NCBI GenBank assembly: GCA_977006965.1
Contig: OZ345374.1
Span: forward strand, 310,001-374,000
Direction: 5' to 3'
DNA: 64,000 nucleotides
Origin: Phymatolithon calcareum
Lineage: Eukaryota; Rhodophyta; Florideophyceae; Hapalidiales
The notes under the pieces were generated by a model. That model was not told where the DNA came from, searched no databases, and saw nothing but the letters and a program-made list of their open reading frames with translations. The stretch's first letter is position 1, and each line of letters starts with the position of its first letter. Below, one piece after another: positions 31,271 through 42,257 of this stretch. A program made the translations under genes and the position numbers.

Positions 31271-32515
31271 ATGTACGCTGCATTTTTGGGCGCAAGCCCG
31301 ACCATTCTTGCAAGCAAGCATCATGTCTTGCAGACGTCGTTGCAGAAGCCATTTTTAACAGGGGCTTTCAGATCGCTTCGCAGTCGTCGCGCTCAAAATT
31401 TGATCGCACCGCAATCCCGATCAGTGATGCAGATGGTTGGTACTGCCCCAACGACCCCCATCCGTGTTGCTGTATTAGGTGCCACGGGATCCGTGGGACA
31501 GCGCTTCATACAGTTGCTGAATGGGCATCCGTGGTTCGACGTCGTTGCCCTTGGCGCTTCGCCAAGATCCGCTGGAAAAACATACGAGACGGCATGTAAC
31601 TGGAAGCAATCGTCCCCTATTCCGGAGAATATGCGAGGTCTCATCGTGCAGGAATGCGATCCATCCAAGGATGCATTCAAAGGAGTTCAGATCGTTTTTT
31701 CAGGGCTGGACGCCGATTTCGCAGGTGAAGTGGAAGAGAATTTTGCCAAGAGTGGTATGGCTGTGTTCTCCAACGCCAAGAACCACCGTATGGATCCTGA
31801 TGTGCCCATTCTCATTCCTCCTGTCAACGCCGATCATTTGGACGTCATTCCAAGTCAGCGTCAAGCTCGAGGTTGGGACAAAGGGTTCATTGTGACCAAC
31901 GCAAATTGCTCTACCACGGCTATGGCAATCGCTCTCAAGCCGTTAGAGATGCACTTCGGACTTGATACTGTTATGGTCACAACGATGCAAGCGATCAGTG
32001 GAGCTGGATATCCCGGGTTGTCATCAATGGATATTCTTGACAACGTTGTTCCTCTCATCGGCGGGGAGGAGCACAAGATGGAAACAGAGTCGAAGAAGGT
32101 GTTTGCCACAGTACACGACGGAAAATTTAAGGAGCCCGACTTCCGTGTGTCAGCTATGTGTAACCGCGTGCATGTGCTCGATGGCCATACCGAATGCATA
32201 TCGGTGAAACTTAAGAAGCCAGCCACGCCTGCCCAGATCATTAATGCTGTCAAGACCTACCCCAGTATAACGAAAGATCTTGGCCTGCCTTCAGCGCCAG
32301 AACATGATATTGTGTACAACGACGCACCTGACCGTCCGCAACCGCGCCTGGATCGAGCGGTGGGTGATGGGTATACTGTGACTGTTGGGCGAATTCGTGA
32401 TTGCAATGTTTTCGATGCAAGGCTTGTTCTCTTTGGACACAATACTATTGTCGGTGCTGCCGGTGGCTCTCTTCTCAATGCTGAGCTGTGCGTCGTGAAA
32501 GGGCTTGTTCAGTAG
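31271..32515 (+). CDS. aspartate-semialdehyde dehydrogenase, archaeal/fungal type
   Basis: 414 aa from ATG 31271; the frame extends 34 codons upstream without an ATG. EC 1.2.1.11: reduces aspartyl-4-phosphate to aspartate semialdehyde with NADPH, the branch point to lysine, threonine, methionine and isoleucine. The first ~55 residues (MYAAFLGASPTILASKHHV, Ser/Arg-rich) look like a plastid transit peptide. NADP site GATGSVG is at 70-76. Catalytic Cys213 lies in TNANCSTT. SGAGYPGLSSMDILDNVVPLIGGEE follows, with catalytic-type His306 in LDGHTE. The GAGYPG motif and loop lengths are those of the archaeal/fungal branch, rather than the Gram-negative E. coli type. Single exon. Confidence 0.93.
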   Translation: MYAAFLGASPTILASKHHVLQTSLQKPFLTGAFRSLRSRRAQNLIAPQSRSVMQMVGTAPTTPIRVAVLGATGSVGQRFIQLLNGHPWFDVVALGASPRSAGKTYETACNWKQSSPIPENMRGLIVQECDPSKDAFKGVQIVFSGLDADFAGEVEENFAKSGMAVFSNAKNHRMDPDVPILIPPVNADHLDVIPSQRQARGWDKGFIVTNANCSTTAMAIALKPLEMHFGLDTVMVTTMQAISGAGYPGLSSMDILDNVVPLIGGEEHKMETESKKVFATVHDGKFKEPDFRVSAMCNRVHVLDGHTECISVKLKKPATPAQIINAVKTYPSITKDLGLPSAPEHDIVYNDAPDRPQPRLDRAVGDGYTVTVGRIRDCNVFDARLVLFGHNTIVGAAGGSLLNAELCVVKGLVQ

Positions 32516-33006
32516 ACAACATTGACAACTTCTCAACGCTTTGCCATCACAGAGGTGCTTTCTGTGCTCGTTCTTTACAATCATTAAAAACTAGGCTCAT
32601 TTTTCAACTTTGCTTCCGATGTTTCTCACAATTGTGCAGCACAAATTTGTGATGGGGCAAAGCTTGGTCCCCATATGCAACGAAATATTACAAAACGGGA
32701 CACCTTTTGATAAGCAGTTAGTTGCTGTGTTATTTCGCGTACTACATTCTTCTAGTCTTCTTTCAAGGCAAAATCTCGTGCACCAAAAATGTTGTCAAGT
32801 GCAACCACACAAGTTCCCATTCATCAAATGTCAGATGTTCAAAATTTTAGAGGCCGAGAAAGAAGAAACTCGTCACGTTCACGTCTCCTTTTGTCCAAAA
32901 CGTATAGTAGGACCATGACTCTTGCTCAGATTATATTTTGCAGCTGGAGTCTAGTTTAATCTACTCTATTGCTAGTTTTTCCTCAAAATAAGATCAATTA
33001 CGCAGA
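32516..33006. other. convergent intergenic, no gene recognised
   Basis: 3' flanks of ASADH (+) and the SANT gene (-). A 102-codon frame at 32610-32918 lacks motifs. Confidence 0.45.
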
Positions 33007-34701
33007 TTACATAGCAACAGAAGAAGAGGCTCGCTGCTGCACCACTAGTGGTCCATTTCCTCCAGTCTCCATCGGCACGACCAGTTGTGCATTTCCAGTT
33101 TCCATTGGCATCAATTTTGCTTGCTTGCGGTTGGAAATTCCACCGCATTGCTCCACATCCGGTCCCGCCTTCGTATCCGGAGTACCCCTTTTCTCAGGCA
33201 ACAGAGGTGTCTGTTTCTGCGGGACGTATCGCTCGAGTCCCCTCAACGTTTTGTACTGCTCATAAAACTGACGGCATTGAACTGGTGTTTTGGACTTGAC
33301 AAACCCAGAAATTTTCGTCCAGGATGAGATCAATAGTCCAGGCGCATTCCCACCGGAGACATCCACGCAGCACAATCCAGTAATCAAAAGCTGCTCTTCA
33401 CGAGATGTCCACCCTTTCCCAGCAGGATGACAGTCAAAAAAATCGTCGTCGCACTTCTCTTCGTCCATCGTTTCCGGCTCTTCAAGCCTCGTTGTCCGCT
33501 GATGGATAAAATTGTCGCGGATAGAGCGTGATTCCACAGGAAGCTTAGAAAGATCAATGAGATTGTTCTTCTTGATCGCACGCCTCTTCTGCGTAGAATC
33601 CTTCGGAAGCACTTTCAACTTGAGCGGAAGTTTGTTGTCAAAGTAAAAGCGCACAATATCCTCCACAGTTTTGTACTCGAAAAAGTTTGCAATTCTCCGA
33701 AAGTTCTTCCCATGAACCAGATATTTTTCCAAAAACAAAAGCCGCTCCGTCTTAGTCCAAGGGTTAATAGTGCGCGCTCGATAATGCTCTTCCAGTGGGT
33801 CCTCAATGAGTACACCTCCACCATCGGCGGCAGGCGACAGAATATCCATGTTGTGATCGGGAATAGCAGTAATACTCCGACTCCACCGCTCAAGTCCTCC
33901 CGCTGTCCCACCAGCTTGTTCGATTTCACGAAACATTTGTGTCGTGTCCTTGACACTAGGAGCGGCGCCCATTCCGTTCGTTGCCCGTGTGGCCACGAGA
34001 AGCTTTCGGTCTTCTTCAACGCGGGCGGCCTTAGTTATCGGTGATTTCTCAGCGTCAAGGCGAGCCAACTGACTTGACCATTCCTTCCGCTTCTGCATGT
34101 ACTCGCGCGTGAGTGCACGCATTTTAGCATTTCTGTTCTTCTTACGTGTAGTTAGGACGGACTTGATAGTGTCTCTTATTCGGTTGGCGACGGTAACTGC
34201 GTCGGTGACGGCCTTGGAATGTTCCACGCGTACGGGTTCGAGAGGGGCACTAAGGGCTCCTGGAGGACGATAAGAAATATAGGCGAGACCATTGTGGGCG
34301 GCCTTCGCACGAGAATGCCCTTCTTGCGAGTGCTGAAGCACCATGTTCCACATGTACACCTTACTGGACTTCCACGAACCAGTTTCGTAAGCGGCGCGTA
34401 AGGAGGGCGACATTGCGGCGGGGACACGGCCAAAGGTGTCTGGCATTAACGCTAGACGCTGTTGAGAAATGGCAGACTGTGCTCTTTGTATTGCTCTTTC
34501 TACAGCTGCTATCTCGAGACCAAGTTTGCGCTTTTCCTCTTCGCGAACATGTTCGGCAGAGCTTGTGTCTAAGGAAAGTGACGTGGAGTAAATTAAAGAG
34601 AAAAAAGTAAGCATATTGAGAAAGAACAATTGCCATGTTCACAGAAATTGCACGTGGGTTTGTGCTGAAATCGAAAGGGTTATATGCTTACCTTGCTCCA
34701 T
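33007..34701 (-). CDS. SANT-domain protein, NCoR/SMRT co-repressor-like
   Basis: Two exons: a 10-nt first exon (ATGGAGCAAG, 34701-34692) and 34568-33007. The 123-nt intron runs from G|GTAAGC to CCTTAG|AC, giving 523 aa starting MEQDTSSAEHVREEEKRK. Without splicing the frame starts with a spurious hydrophobic peptide. A basic coiled-coil region lies at ~10-190. SANT1 is at ~272-318 (NPWTKTERLLFLEKYLVHGKNF...VEDIVRFYFDNKLPLK). SANT2 is at ~390-450 (GWTSREEQLLITGL ... SKTPVQCRQFYEQYK). Paired SANT domains in this arrangement are typical of NCoR/SMRT, fungal SNT1 and plant PWR, scaffolds that bind and activate class I histone deacetylases. A nuclear chromatin role is inferred. Confidence 0.75.
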
Positions 34702-36192
34702 GAATCGAAACGCAAATACGGAAGCCTCAAAAAGCGTCAGAGCAAGAACAAAAATCGAGAAAGGTCCTTTTCCCTGTCCTTGGCTATGCAACAGTGCACC
34801 TTGCGAGCCAGCGGACGACTTCGGATTCTCTAAGTGTGTTTCAAAGGAGAAATAGTAAAAAGTCGGGCGTTGGGAGTGAGTAGAGACGCAGACCACAACC
34901 GCCTATTTACGAACATGGTAAATATAGCCGCTAAATTCCATTTTCGAAAAAGACTTCTAAAATTTTCAGCATTTTGAAACATGAACACCAAAGTTTAAGA
35001 TGCGTATTTTTCATATATATTTAGGAACCACTTTCATTCAAAACTTCAATTATTTGTTCGGCTTTCCTTCAATAATGTGCCAAGCATCACTAGAAAACGT
35101 TCCAAACGCAAAAGGCCTTGCACATGTCTTGCCCCCGAAGGTCGTCATCCCCACAAACAATTTATGTTTGCAACGCAACCTCTCCTGGAGTACTGAATTC
35201 AGTCCAATAAATACGAAAAGTTATCCTCTGAAATCCGAGGGCAAGGGCTGGACATTGTTGTTTTCCTTCTACTTATCTCTACCTGCATGTTCGGAACACA
35301 TTATCAACGCTAACCTGTGTTTTTGGCACTCTTCGATATAGGCAAGTTCAGCACACTTTTTTAGTATGTTCTCGCCGAAGTTCGACAGGCTACAGTAGTT
35401 AGCTGGTTTACAAATGCCGAAAAAATTGTAGAAATGGTATGGTCACAAGCCACCCACGTTACCAATTGGGCAACGATAAGAAAGAGTGTTTTTCCTACAT
35501 TGGTCACCCAGTCGTAGTTATTCTACAATAATATATGCTTATTTGAAAAATAAGTTCATTTACATGCCAAGACTGCGCTCCGAGTAACTTTTCTGGGCAG
35601 TAGTCACACACCAAAGCAAGTATCACGTGGAATCGTCGTGACAAGCAATGAACCAGGAATTTGCTCCCAAGACTTGCGCAGGAAACCTCGAATTGAGATC
35701 TACTACTCAGTGGAGAGCATCAACAAGTCTGAACTTTGCCGCGATCTAGGTAAGAAGTAGAAATGTTGCGATGAGGACAATGAACAATTCTGGCGTAACA
35801 GCACAGGTTGCGGATGGTCAACCTTTCGCCGTATTTTGTAGAGCACCATCAAAAGCACCGAGGTACATTTTAGCGTTATGCTTTGGAAATTGTTCACTCA
35901 TTGGAAGAAATCAACGTCACTTCTCACAGTGGCAAAATGAGAAGAAAGTGGAGGGGAGCTAACAGACAACGAAGAACGAGTCGCCATATTGTGCGTAGCA
36001 CCTGACGAAGCCTTGCTAGTATATCCGTAGGACTGTGGGGCTTTTAAAAATAAAGTTGTAAAAAAGACAACCAAGAACTAATTCCGTTGATGGAGGAAAA
36101 TTGATCATTTGCATGTCAACGCATTATAATAACGTGTTGGAAAAGGCAATGTCAAATTCGAGCTCTGCAGTTCTCACTTGGATATGGTTTCA
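34702..36192. other. gene-poor stretch with decayed repeats
   Basis: No convincing gene. A phrase near 35.97-36.06 kb (GCTAACAGACAA ... GGGCTTTTAAAAATAAA) resembles sequence near 40.36 kb and 63.82 kb, suggesting a dispersed repeat. An inverted pair CTTATTT/AAATAAG at ~35.54 kb is minor. Confidence 0.4.
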
Positions 36193-36293
36193 CGCTGGCT
36201 CTTCGCTGAAACCGAGCGCCGTCATTTGCACAAGTTCTGTCCATTCAGTGCAAAGGAGACTGTAGACCATGTTCTCATACGCTGCAGTGCTTA
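36193..36293 (+). pseudogene. LINE C-terminal zinc-knuckle fragment
   Basis: Reads RWLFAETERRHLHKFC, then PFSAKETVDHVLIRCSA. The CPxxxxETVxHxxxxC pattern is the usual C-terminal tail of LINE reverse transcriptases and matches the copy at 39.1-39.4 kb (GVTETVEHPILRCS). Confidence 0.55.
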
Positions 36294-36326
36294 GAAAAAT
36301 TCCACACAGAAATTAAGAACTACTTT

Positions 36327-36431
36327 GTGTAATATAAGAAAGTTAGTGCAGAAAGCAAGTTGCTCACTCGTGCAACTACTAGTTGCACGAGTGAGCAACT
36401 TGATTTCTGCACTAACTTTCTTATGTTACAC
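36327..36431. repeat. near-perfect palindrome, 52-nt arms, 1-nt centre
   Basis: Arms 36327-36378 and 36380-36431 are complementary with two mismatches. The arm core is AAGAAAGTTAGTGCAGAAA and the centre is CAACTACTAGTTG. No direct-repeat flank is obvious. Confidence 0.9.
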
Positions 36432-36509
36432 ATCCATTACTGGACATATCAGGACCGATTTGGAAATCCTATTTTTTGAATAGAATCTGTAGATTATTTT
36501 TGTTAAAAA

Positions 36510-37305
36510 TTGACCATTTCAGGTGTTGGAGGCCACCTTTCGAAGTATTCACAACGGTTACCGAACGCTAACACTCTTCTAACTTACTTTTTCAGTACCC
36601 TTAGGGTCCTAGTAATAATATGCGACCATTTTCGTATAGCGGGAGTAATGTTTGTTCGCCATATACGGGTAGAGAAGGTCGAACTTGAGCAGGAAGCTGT
36701 TCAACAAGACTTGCCTCCGCAGAACGAAGACAATATACTTGTTGACACCCTCCCGTTTTCCGATTGCTCATCCTCAACAAACGATGCTCCAAGATGGATG
36801 CATCTGAACAAGCCCAACACTCATTCTATTGCAGGTACACGGGTCTTCAGTATTTGTGTCTGCATCAACATCGTTTTCGGATCCGCCGGGATCGAAGCGG
36901 CAAGAACGAACATGGACTGGAAAGTCCGTGGAAGATTGTTCGAGAATTTTGAGACTTCCAACAGCCGGAAGTCTGAGCTGCAAGAAGGATGGTCTAAGAC
37001 GGTGGGCCAAACACATTTCTCGATAGACGGCCCAGCATTAGAAGAAGAGGTTCGTTTGTAACTAATTCGCCGTGCGAGAGTTGAGGAGAAGAGATCGGAA
37101 GAGAAAACCGGATGGCAGACCAGACAGCAGTACCCAATCCATAGAAATACCAGAACCAGCATTGCAACATTCAAAAGCAAGTGTGGTTCTTCTTGATGCT
37201 TCTCAAGAAACTAGCGACTCAGAGGACAAAATTGGAGCAGAGAATGTAGTATTTGAGCATGGAGTGGTGGAAGAAGACACTGCAGATACAGAGATGAAAT
37301 TTTGA
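36510..37305 (+). other. two frames upstream of the piggyBac relic, uncertain
   Basis: Frames 36510-37061 (183 codons) and 37072-37305 (77 codons) are acidic/charged and unrecognised. The second ends close to where transposase homology begins (DIFRMVFTEDIL), so they may be the disordered N-terminus of the transposase or its host flank. Low confidence that either is a gene. Confidence 0.3.
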
Positions 37306-37350
37306 CGGTACACTCAGCGGACGTTTTCACTGGGGAGGAATGAGAGGCAT

Positions 37351-38236
37351 ATGGGCCCTAACGAAGGAAGCGTCGTCGCTGAGCAGTTTTTCTCCCGTAG
37401 AAGACTGGAGCACATTGACATTTTTAGGATGGTCTTTACCGAGGATATTCTCTTCAAGATTCAGAGCTCTTTGAACAGGTATGGTCAGCTCAAGAACGTC
37501 CGCCTCCGTGTTGAACCAGAACGTAGGCGCCTGAAAGCTATTGAAGCCAGTGTGCGAACCTCCAGGCTTCCAAAAAGTTATCGGCGATCGTTCCAGGAAA
37601 TTAGAGGCAAGGACTTAAAGTGTACATCGTCACTCTGTTCTTTTCTGGACTAGTCAAGCTTCCGCATACGCAAAGGTTGCTTATGGACGGCATGAATAGA
37701 ATGTATCTCAGTGCTTTGTCTGCTTCAAAGATAATGACAGAAATATGATTTCATGAAATGAACTAGTGTTTGCACTTTGTTGATAATACCCACGTTCAGA
37801 GCGTGGACGACCCAATCCGAAAAATCAACTGGATGGTAGACGAAGTGCAAAGTAACTGGCAAAATTGTGCAACTTGGGGCCAAACATCGCGTTGGACGAA
37901 ATAACGGTCCCTTGTAAGGGAAGGTTGTCCTTTAGACAGATCATGACAATGAAGCCAGTCAAGCATGTGATAAAAATATGGAGAGTATCATGTCCTGTCA
38001 CGGGATTTACTCCTTTTATTGAGGTGTACACGGGAAAGAAGCAAGGTAAATCGCAACCAATCTCTGATACAGAAGTTCAGGTGTTGGAACCATTATTGGT
38101 AAATGGTAGGACAGTGGCCATGGATAATGACTTCACGAGCCTGGAGCTAGCTCGAAACTTGCTGCTGAAAGACACACGTATCGTTGGAACTATGAGGGCT
38201 GTTGCCGAACCTGCAAGCCCTCTACAGATGATCTAA
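37351..38236 (+). pseudogene. piggyBac-type transposase relic
   Basis: The N-terminal part reads DIFRMVFTEDILFKIQSSLNRY (37.42 kb), matching the FFxLFFTxELLxxIVxxTNRYA motif of DDE_Tnp_1_7 proteins. After a stop and frame change, DDPIRKINWMVDEVQSNWQ runs into ALDEITVPCKGRLSFRQ (first catalytic Asp). VYTGKKQGKSQ follows, then VAMDNDFTSLELARNLLLKDT (second Asp, usually DNFYTS). The reading stops before the third Asp region. One or more frameshifts and a missing 3' third make it inactive. TTAA-flanked ends were not found. Confidence 0.8.
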
Positions 38237-38243
38237 TTCAGAT

Positions 38244-38290
38244 CAAATATACCTACTCCTTTAGATCATCTAAAGAAGTAGGTATATTTG
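38244..38290. repeat. palindrome, 23-nt arms, 1-nt centre
   Basis: CAAATATACCTACTCCTTTA pairs with TAAAGAAGTAGGTATATTTG with one mismatch. It sits just after the piggyBac relic. Confidence 0.85.
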
Positions 38291-38452
38291 GACTTGAAAA
38301 TAGCCATTTTGCTTGTAATTTCGCGCACGGCCCACCAAGTTACCCCATGCCTTCTCACAAGAGGCACATTCGCAAAGGACAAGAATTGATCAACGAAGTA
38401 ATGCGAAATGTGGGAAACTCGAAATAAAATTAATTTACTGTGTACCGATAAG

Positions 38453-38499
38453 CCTTAACTCTCTCGGACTACAAAATTGGTATTACGAGAGGGTTAAGG
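38453..38499. repeat. 14-bp stem, 19-nt loop hairpin
   Basis: CCTTAACTCTCTCG pairs with CGAGAGGGTTAAGG (one wobble). Unlike the spacerless palindromes it has a true loop, so it could fold as RNA. Confidence 0.5.
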
Positions 38500-39074
38500 A
38501 AAGGGAGAAGCTGCCTCGCTTTCTTACTCGCTCCACTTAGAAAGTCGCGTACCTCGCTTTTTCTTTTTTGCGGAAATGATGATTATCTAGAATGCACTCC
38601 TCCAATTGAAAAGTTGAGCGACTTTCTATTGACTCTATGGTGTTTCCATTGCTCAAATACTCCAGAGGTTCAGTTTCTGTTTGTACGGCGAATTGTCCAG
38701 AAGTTTTGCGTTCACTACAGGATCATCTGGGCGTCAATAGTCTCCTTTTCCACGGATAAGCATTTTGCGTACTAGATTGTAAGGAACAATTTCGTTCCCT
38801 ATGTGACCTGGGTGAAATATTAAAACCAGAAGGCTGCAGTTGGCAATGAATTGATGAAATTTTACTTAACTATAACTTGAGCTACTCTGGGAGAGTCCGA
38901 AGATCGATTCGATTCCATTTGCTCGTCGGTTTGAAAGTTGCCTGACTAGCCTTCATAGTGACCAGGACGGTATCATGTATCCAGCAGACACGACTCGGAA
39001 ACACCTCGACAGGTGGCCTCATGGGAGAAATGTTTCTGGGAAGATCTCTCTTTCTTTAATGCAGAATGCGTTTA
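38500..39074. other. intergenic, no gene recognised
   Basis: AT-rich, short frames only. Confidence 0.4.
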
Positions 39075-39368
39075 TTAACGCCAGAATTTACCATAGAGCA
39101 AGTTCTCATTGTTCAAATATTGGAGTATCTCTACGGGTCTCTCCCTGCAGAGATCTTCTACCGTTTTACCACGCACTCTTCCGATGAATTGTCGTCGAGA
39201 GGCAGCCCGACCAGAACAACGCAGGATGGGGTGCTCCACTGTCTCCGTGACGCCATACGGGCACACCTTGCACACTGGGTCGTAGAGTAGCGGTTCATCC
39301 TCGCTGTGTCCATGGTGAAAGCTTGCCACAATAGGACAGCAGTTCACTATGAGCTGGTGCAGTACCAT
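39075..39368 (-). pseudogene. LINE C-terminal fragment
   Basis: Reads LLYDPVCKVCPYGVTETVEH, then PILRCSGRAASRRQFIG. The CxxCxxxxETxxHxxxxC zinc knuckle is that of LINE RT C-termini. No RT palm remains. Confidence 0.6.
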
Positions 39369-39721
39369 CTCTGCACGTTTCTGCGAGATGTGCAGATCTT
39401 TTGGGAATGTCGAAATGGCTCGGTAATTATACGCCTTCTACGTTAATTTTGGTCATCGCAGTTGCGCAAGGAGATCTCGCAGTCTCTGTATGACGGCCAA
39501 GTGTACTTGAAACGATCGAACGAATTCTAAACATATTTTGAGAGAGTGATCCGCGATTCAGTTCTCTTCTCTAATCGAATAAAAGGTAGATCATGAAGAC
39601 GACGATGTCTTTCGCGAAGAGATGGAATCGATATAGCACGATGTTTGACCTTGAAGACTACCTGTTGTGCGCATTGTCACAAATCAACCTCTAGGGTACA
39701 AGTGAAGATATGTTACTGGGC

Positions 39722-40158
39722 GTGGGGCCATCTTGAGAATACATCAAGATCTCGGCCTAGAGCCAGTCAAAAATGTCCTCATTACCAATCATTATTTTGT
39801 GGACTGTTTACGAGGACGCGGCATAGTTGGACTTCTGATGCCACGTGCAGCGTCGATTTGCAATTGATCTGTCGCTCAAGATGTTTTCAGACACTTTTGA
39901 GCAAAAACGTGAAAAACAGTTCCACTATGATAGAGTTTTTGGCCCGTCTATCGCGAAAAGTTACCCATGGGTTGAAAAGCAATTCCAATTCCGAGAACTA
40001 GACATCGTTATGAGAAAAAATGTGCCATAGATGCACACAGCAGCCACTATGAAATCTGCCGTTTCCTCATTACCAGTCAGAATATTTAGGACTGAAACTA
40101 ACGATTTTTCCAGACTGGTAAGACGGACGCAAAATCTGTATTCTCAAGAAGGTCCCTC
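39722..40158. mobile_element. element D2, second copy of the D MITE
   Basis: 437 bp, inverted relative to D1. Ends are GTGGGGCCATCTTGAGAAT and the complement of GAGGGACCTTCTTGAGAAT, with TSD TGGGC (39717-39721 and 40159-40163). Shared internal phrases with D1 include TTTTTCTCATAACGAT and GCTCAAAAGTGT on the D1 strand. Confidence 0.8.
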
Positions 40159-40163
40159 TGGGC

Positions 40164-40964
40164 ATATTAACTGGATTCGTCACATGTTCAACAAGCAAGT
40201 GACGAGACCTCTTACTTGGGATCCAGCACCGCATTTTTGCGTCTTGGTTTGGTTTACTTTGAAATTGGGTAAGCTCTCTCTCATGCGATCAGGATCGGGC
40301 ATATAAGGGCGAGAGCAATCGATTGCACACCCTACAAAGAAGGGGGCACTAACTGACAATAGACTATCTTGGAAGAGGCGATCACCATACTGTGTTGACA
40401 GTGTCGGTGGATAGACCGCAAGGAGCCGTTATAGAGCTCCTGGGTCGACGCTGATAATGTCGTTCAATACACCACTGCATGATTGCGTGTCTAAACTGTG
40501 TCTAACTCCATCAGCAAGTACAAGGAACGAGGAGATGCGGTGTTGCATGTTCAGTGTTTTGAGCGAATATATACAATATAAATTGAGTAGTTTGGAGACT
40601 CTGTACAGGCACTTTAAAAGGTACGAAGAACAGCCCCCTCGGCGGCACGAGGCAGTTCTAATCGTTTCAAGAGGAACTTCACTGTTAGTCATTCCGTTGC
40701 TCATGAGGAAATGTTTGCCTCCCGCATTAAGGTCTGTTCCAATCGATCAGAAGTCGACATCTTTAACGACAGACCATTTCAAGCACAAATCAATAGAGAA
40801 ATCAAACAACGAATGTGAGAGCTGGGTACTTCTCCAATATTTTCTACATGGCGGATCAGCTACCTACTCAACTCGTTTTTGTTCTTGAAACACATTCACT
40901 GCATCTTATCAACCAAAATCTACCGCTATTTTTCTCCTAGTGTATAGAGAGCAGTCCTCTCCTC
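40164..40964. other. gene-poor stretch
   Basis: A 143-codon frame at 40457-40888 (+) is unrecognised and may belong to the 5' part of the LINE that follows. No other structure seen. Confidence 0.35.
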
Positions 40965-42049
40965 ATGGATCAGACTGACTCCATCGATAAGCCACAACAG
41001 CCTCGAATATCAGATGATGTCGTGTTTATTGACGAAAACGCACATAGTGCGTCCGAAAGGATGACGAAGAATAGTGAGGGAGTCTACGAGGAAGCTGGGT
41101 TGGAGATAGCTACACGTAAAAGTTTTACACAACATATTCAACCCAAAAGCACTGTATCCTGCACTACCGAGCAGGATATACAGGAAAGGGAATTTGAATT
41201 TACTTGCGAAAGCTGCTGCAGAGATTTTCCATACAAGGCATCGCTGGCAAACCAGGAACGCTTACATTTTCGCCTCATCCCCAGCGTCGCAGCCGTCGAT
41301 AAGTAAGGATGCCCGTCTGTCGGAACAATTCTAGAATTACGCACATGGGACGACAAGGGGCGCTTTGATTGGCACGATTGCCAAGTTGTCCGAAAGAATA
41401 ACCGAGCAGAAAAAAGAGTATCAGTAGAGTACTTTGATGGGGAGGTGCGCGAGCCTCTTTGCCTTGACGATGAACATTGGGGTGTTATATCAGCAGCGAA
41501 GCCGAAGGTGCCCAGCAGGTACAGATCCGCGGCAGACAAGATTGTCCGTCATAAGAAACAAGATGAGCTGCTCAACGAAATCAAAACGGTGAAAACAGGA
41601 GCTGAAACTCTTGAGAATGTAATGAACTTCAAGTACTTGGGAATCCCGCTTCGTTTAGGTCTCTGGAGAGCCTTGGTCGTCTCGACTTTGATATACGGAT
41701 GTGATGCAGGAATCTTACGAATCCAACCCTGAAAAAGCTTAACGGTACCGCATCGAAGATACTGGCCGCCATGGCGAAAAGAACGATAGCCGAAGAAGAA
41801 AGAGAGCCCTCCTTGCAGATTATACAATGGATTAAGGACCGTCGCTCGGGATGGTTAGGATATGTTTTACGCATGGATGAGAAGAGGCTCGTCCGCAAGA
41901 TAATGCTACAATACGCACCCAAAACATACTCCTCTCGCCTTGGCGATATTCCAAACCAAGATATCGAATCGGCTATGATCAACGCTTCCAACCTCAGAAA
42001 ATGGAATCAAATGAAGCCTTCTAGACGTGCTAGCCTCTTAGGGGAATAA
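40965..42049 (+). pseudogene. LINE copy with zinc-finger and Tudor-like segments, frameshifted
   Basis: Starts MDQTDSIDKPQQPRISDD. A C2H2-like finger (FTCESCCRDFPYKASLANQERLH) ends at a stop near 41306. In another frame comes a Tudor/chromo-like stretch (GTILELRTWDDKGRFDWHDC, then VSVEYFDGEVREPLCLDDEHW). Next is the RT thumb (ENVMNFKYLGIPL ... ALVVSTLIYGCDA). After a further frame change the typical tail RRSGWLGYVLRMDEKRLVRK runs to RRASLLGE-stop. The RT palm (YxDD) is deleted. The element is dead but shows an unusual domain order. Confidence 0.75.
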
Positions 42050-42257
42050 AGCAATCATCACATCACGGAGAGCAGTACTTGACTGAATGGAGAGGGTCAA
42101 GTTACGTAGTCCAAGAATGCTTACAGAACTCAAAGTGACTTATTTTATGATACGACTTGGATATTGCAGCTTCCTCTCAAAAACGAGAATGTGTTTTCTC
42201 CGCCGGTGACCAAGACGCCATCGCGGACCTGTGTTAGCGGGAGCGAACGAAGGGCGG

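Noticed and set aside
33007-34629. SANT protein starting with a hydrophobic signal peptide (MFFLNMLTFF)
   Set aside because: That peptide is translated intron; a 10-nt exon with GTAAGC donor gives a conventional start (MEQDTSS).
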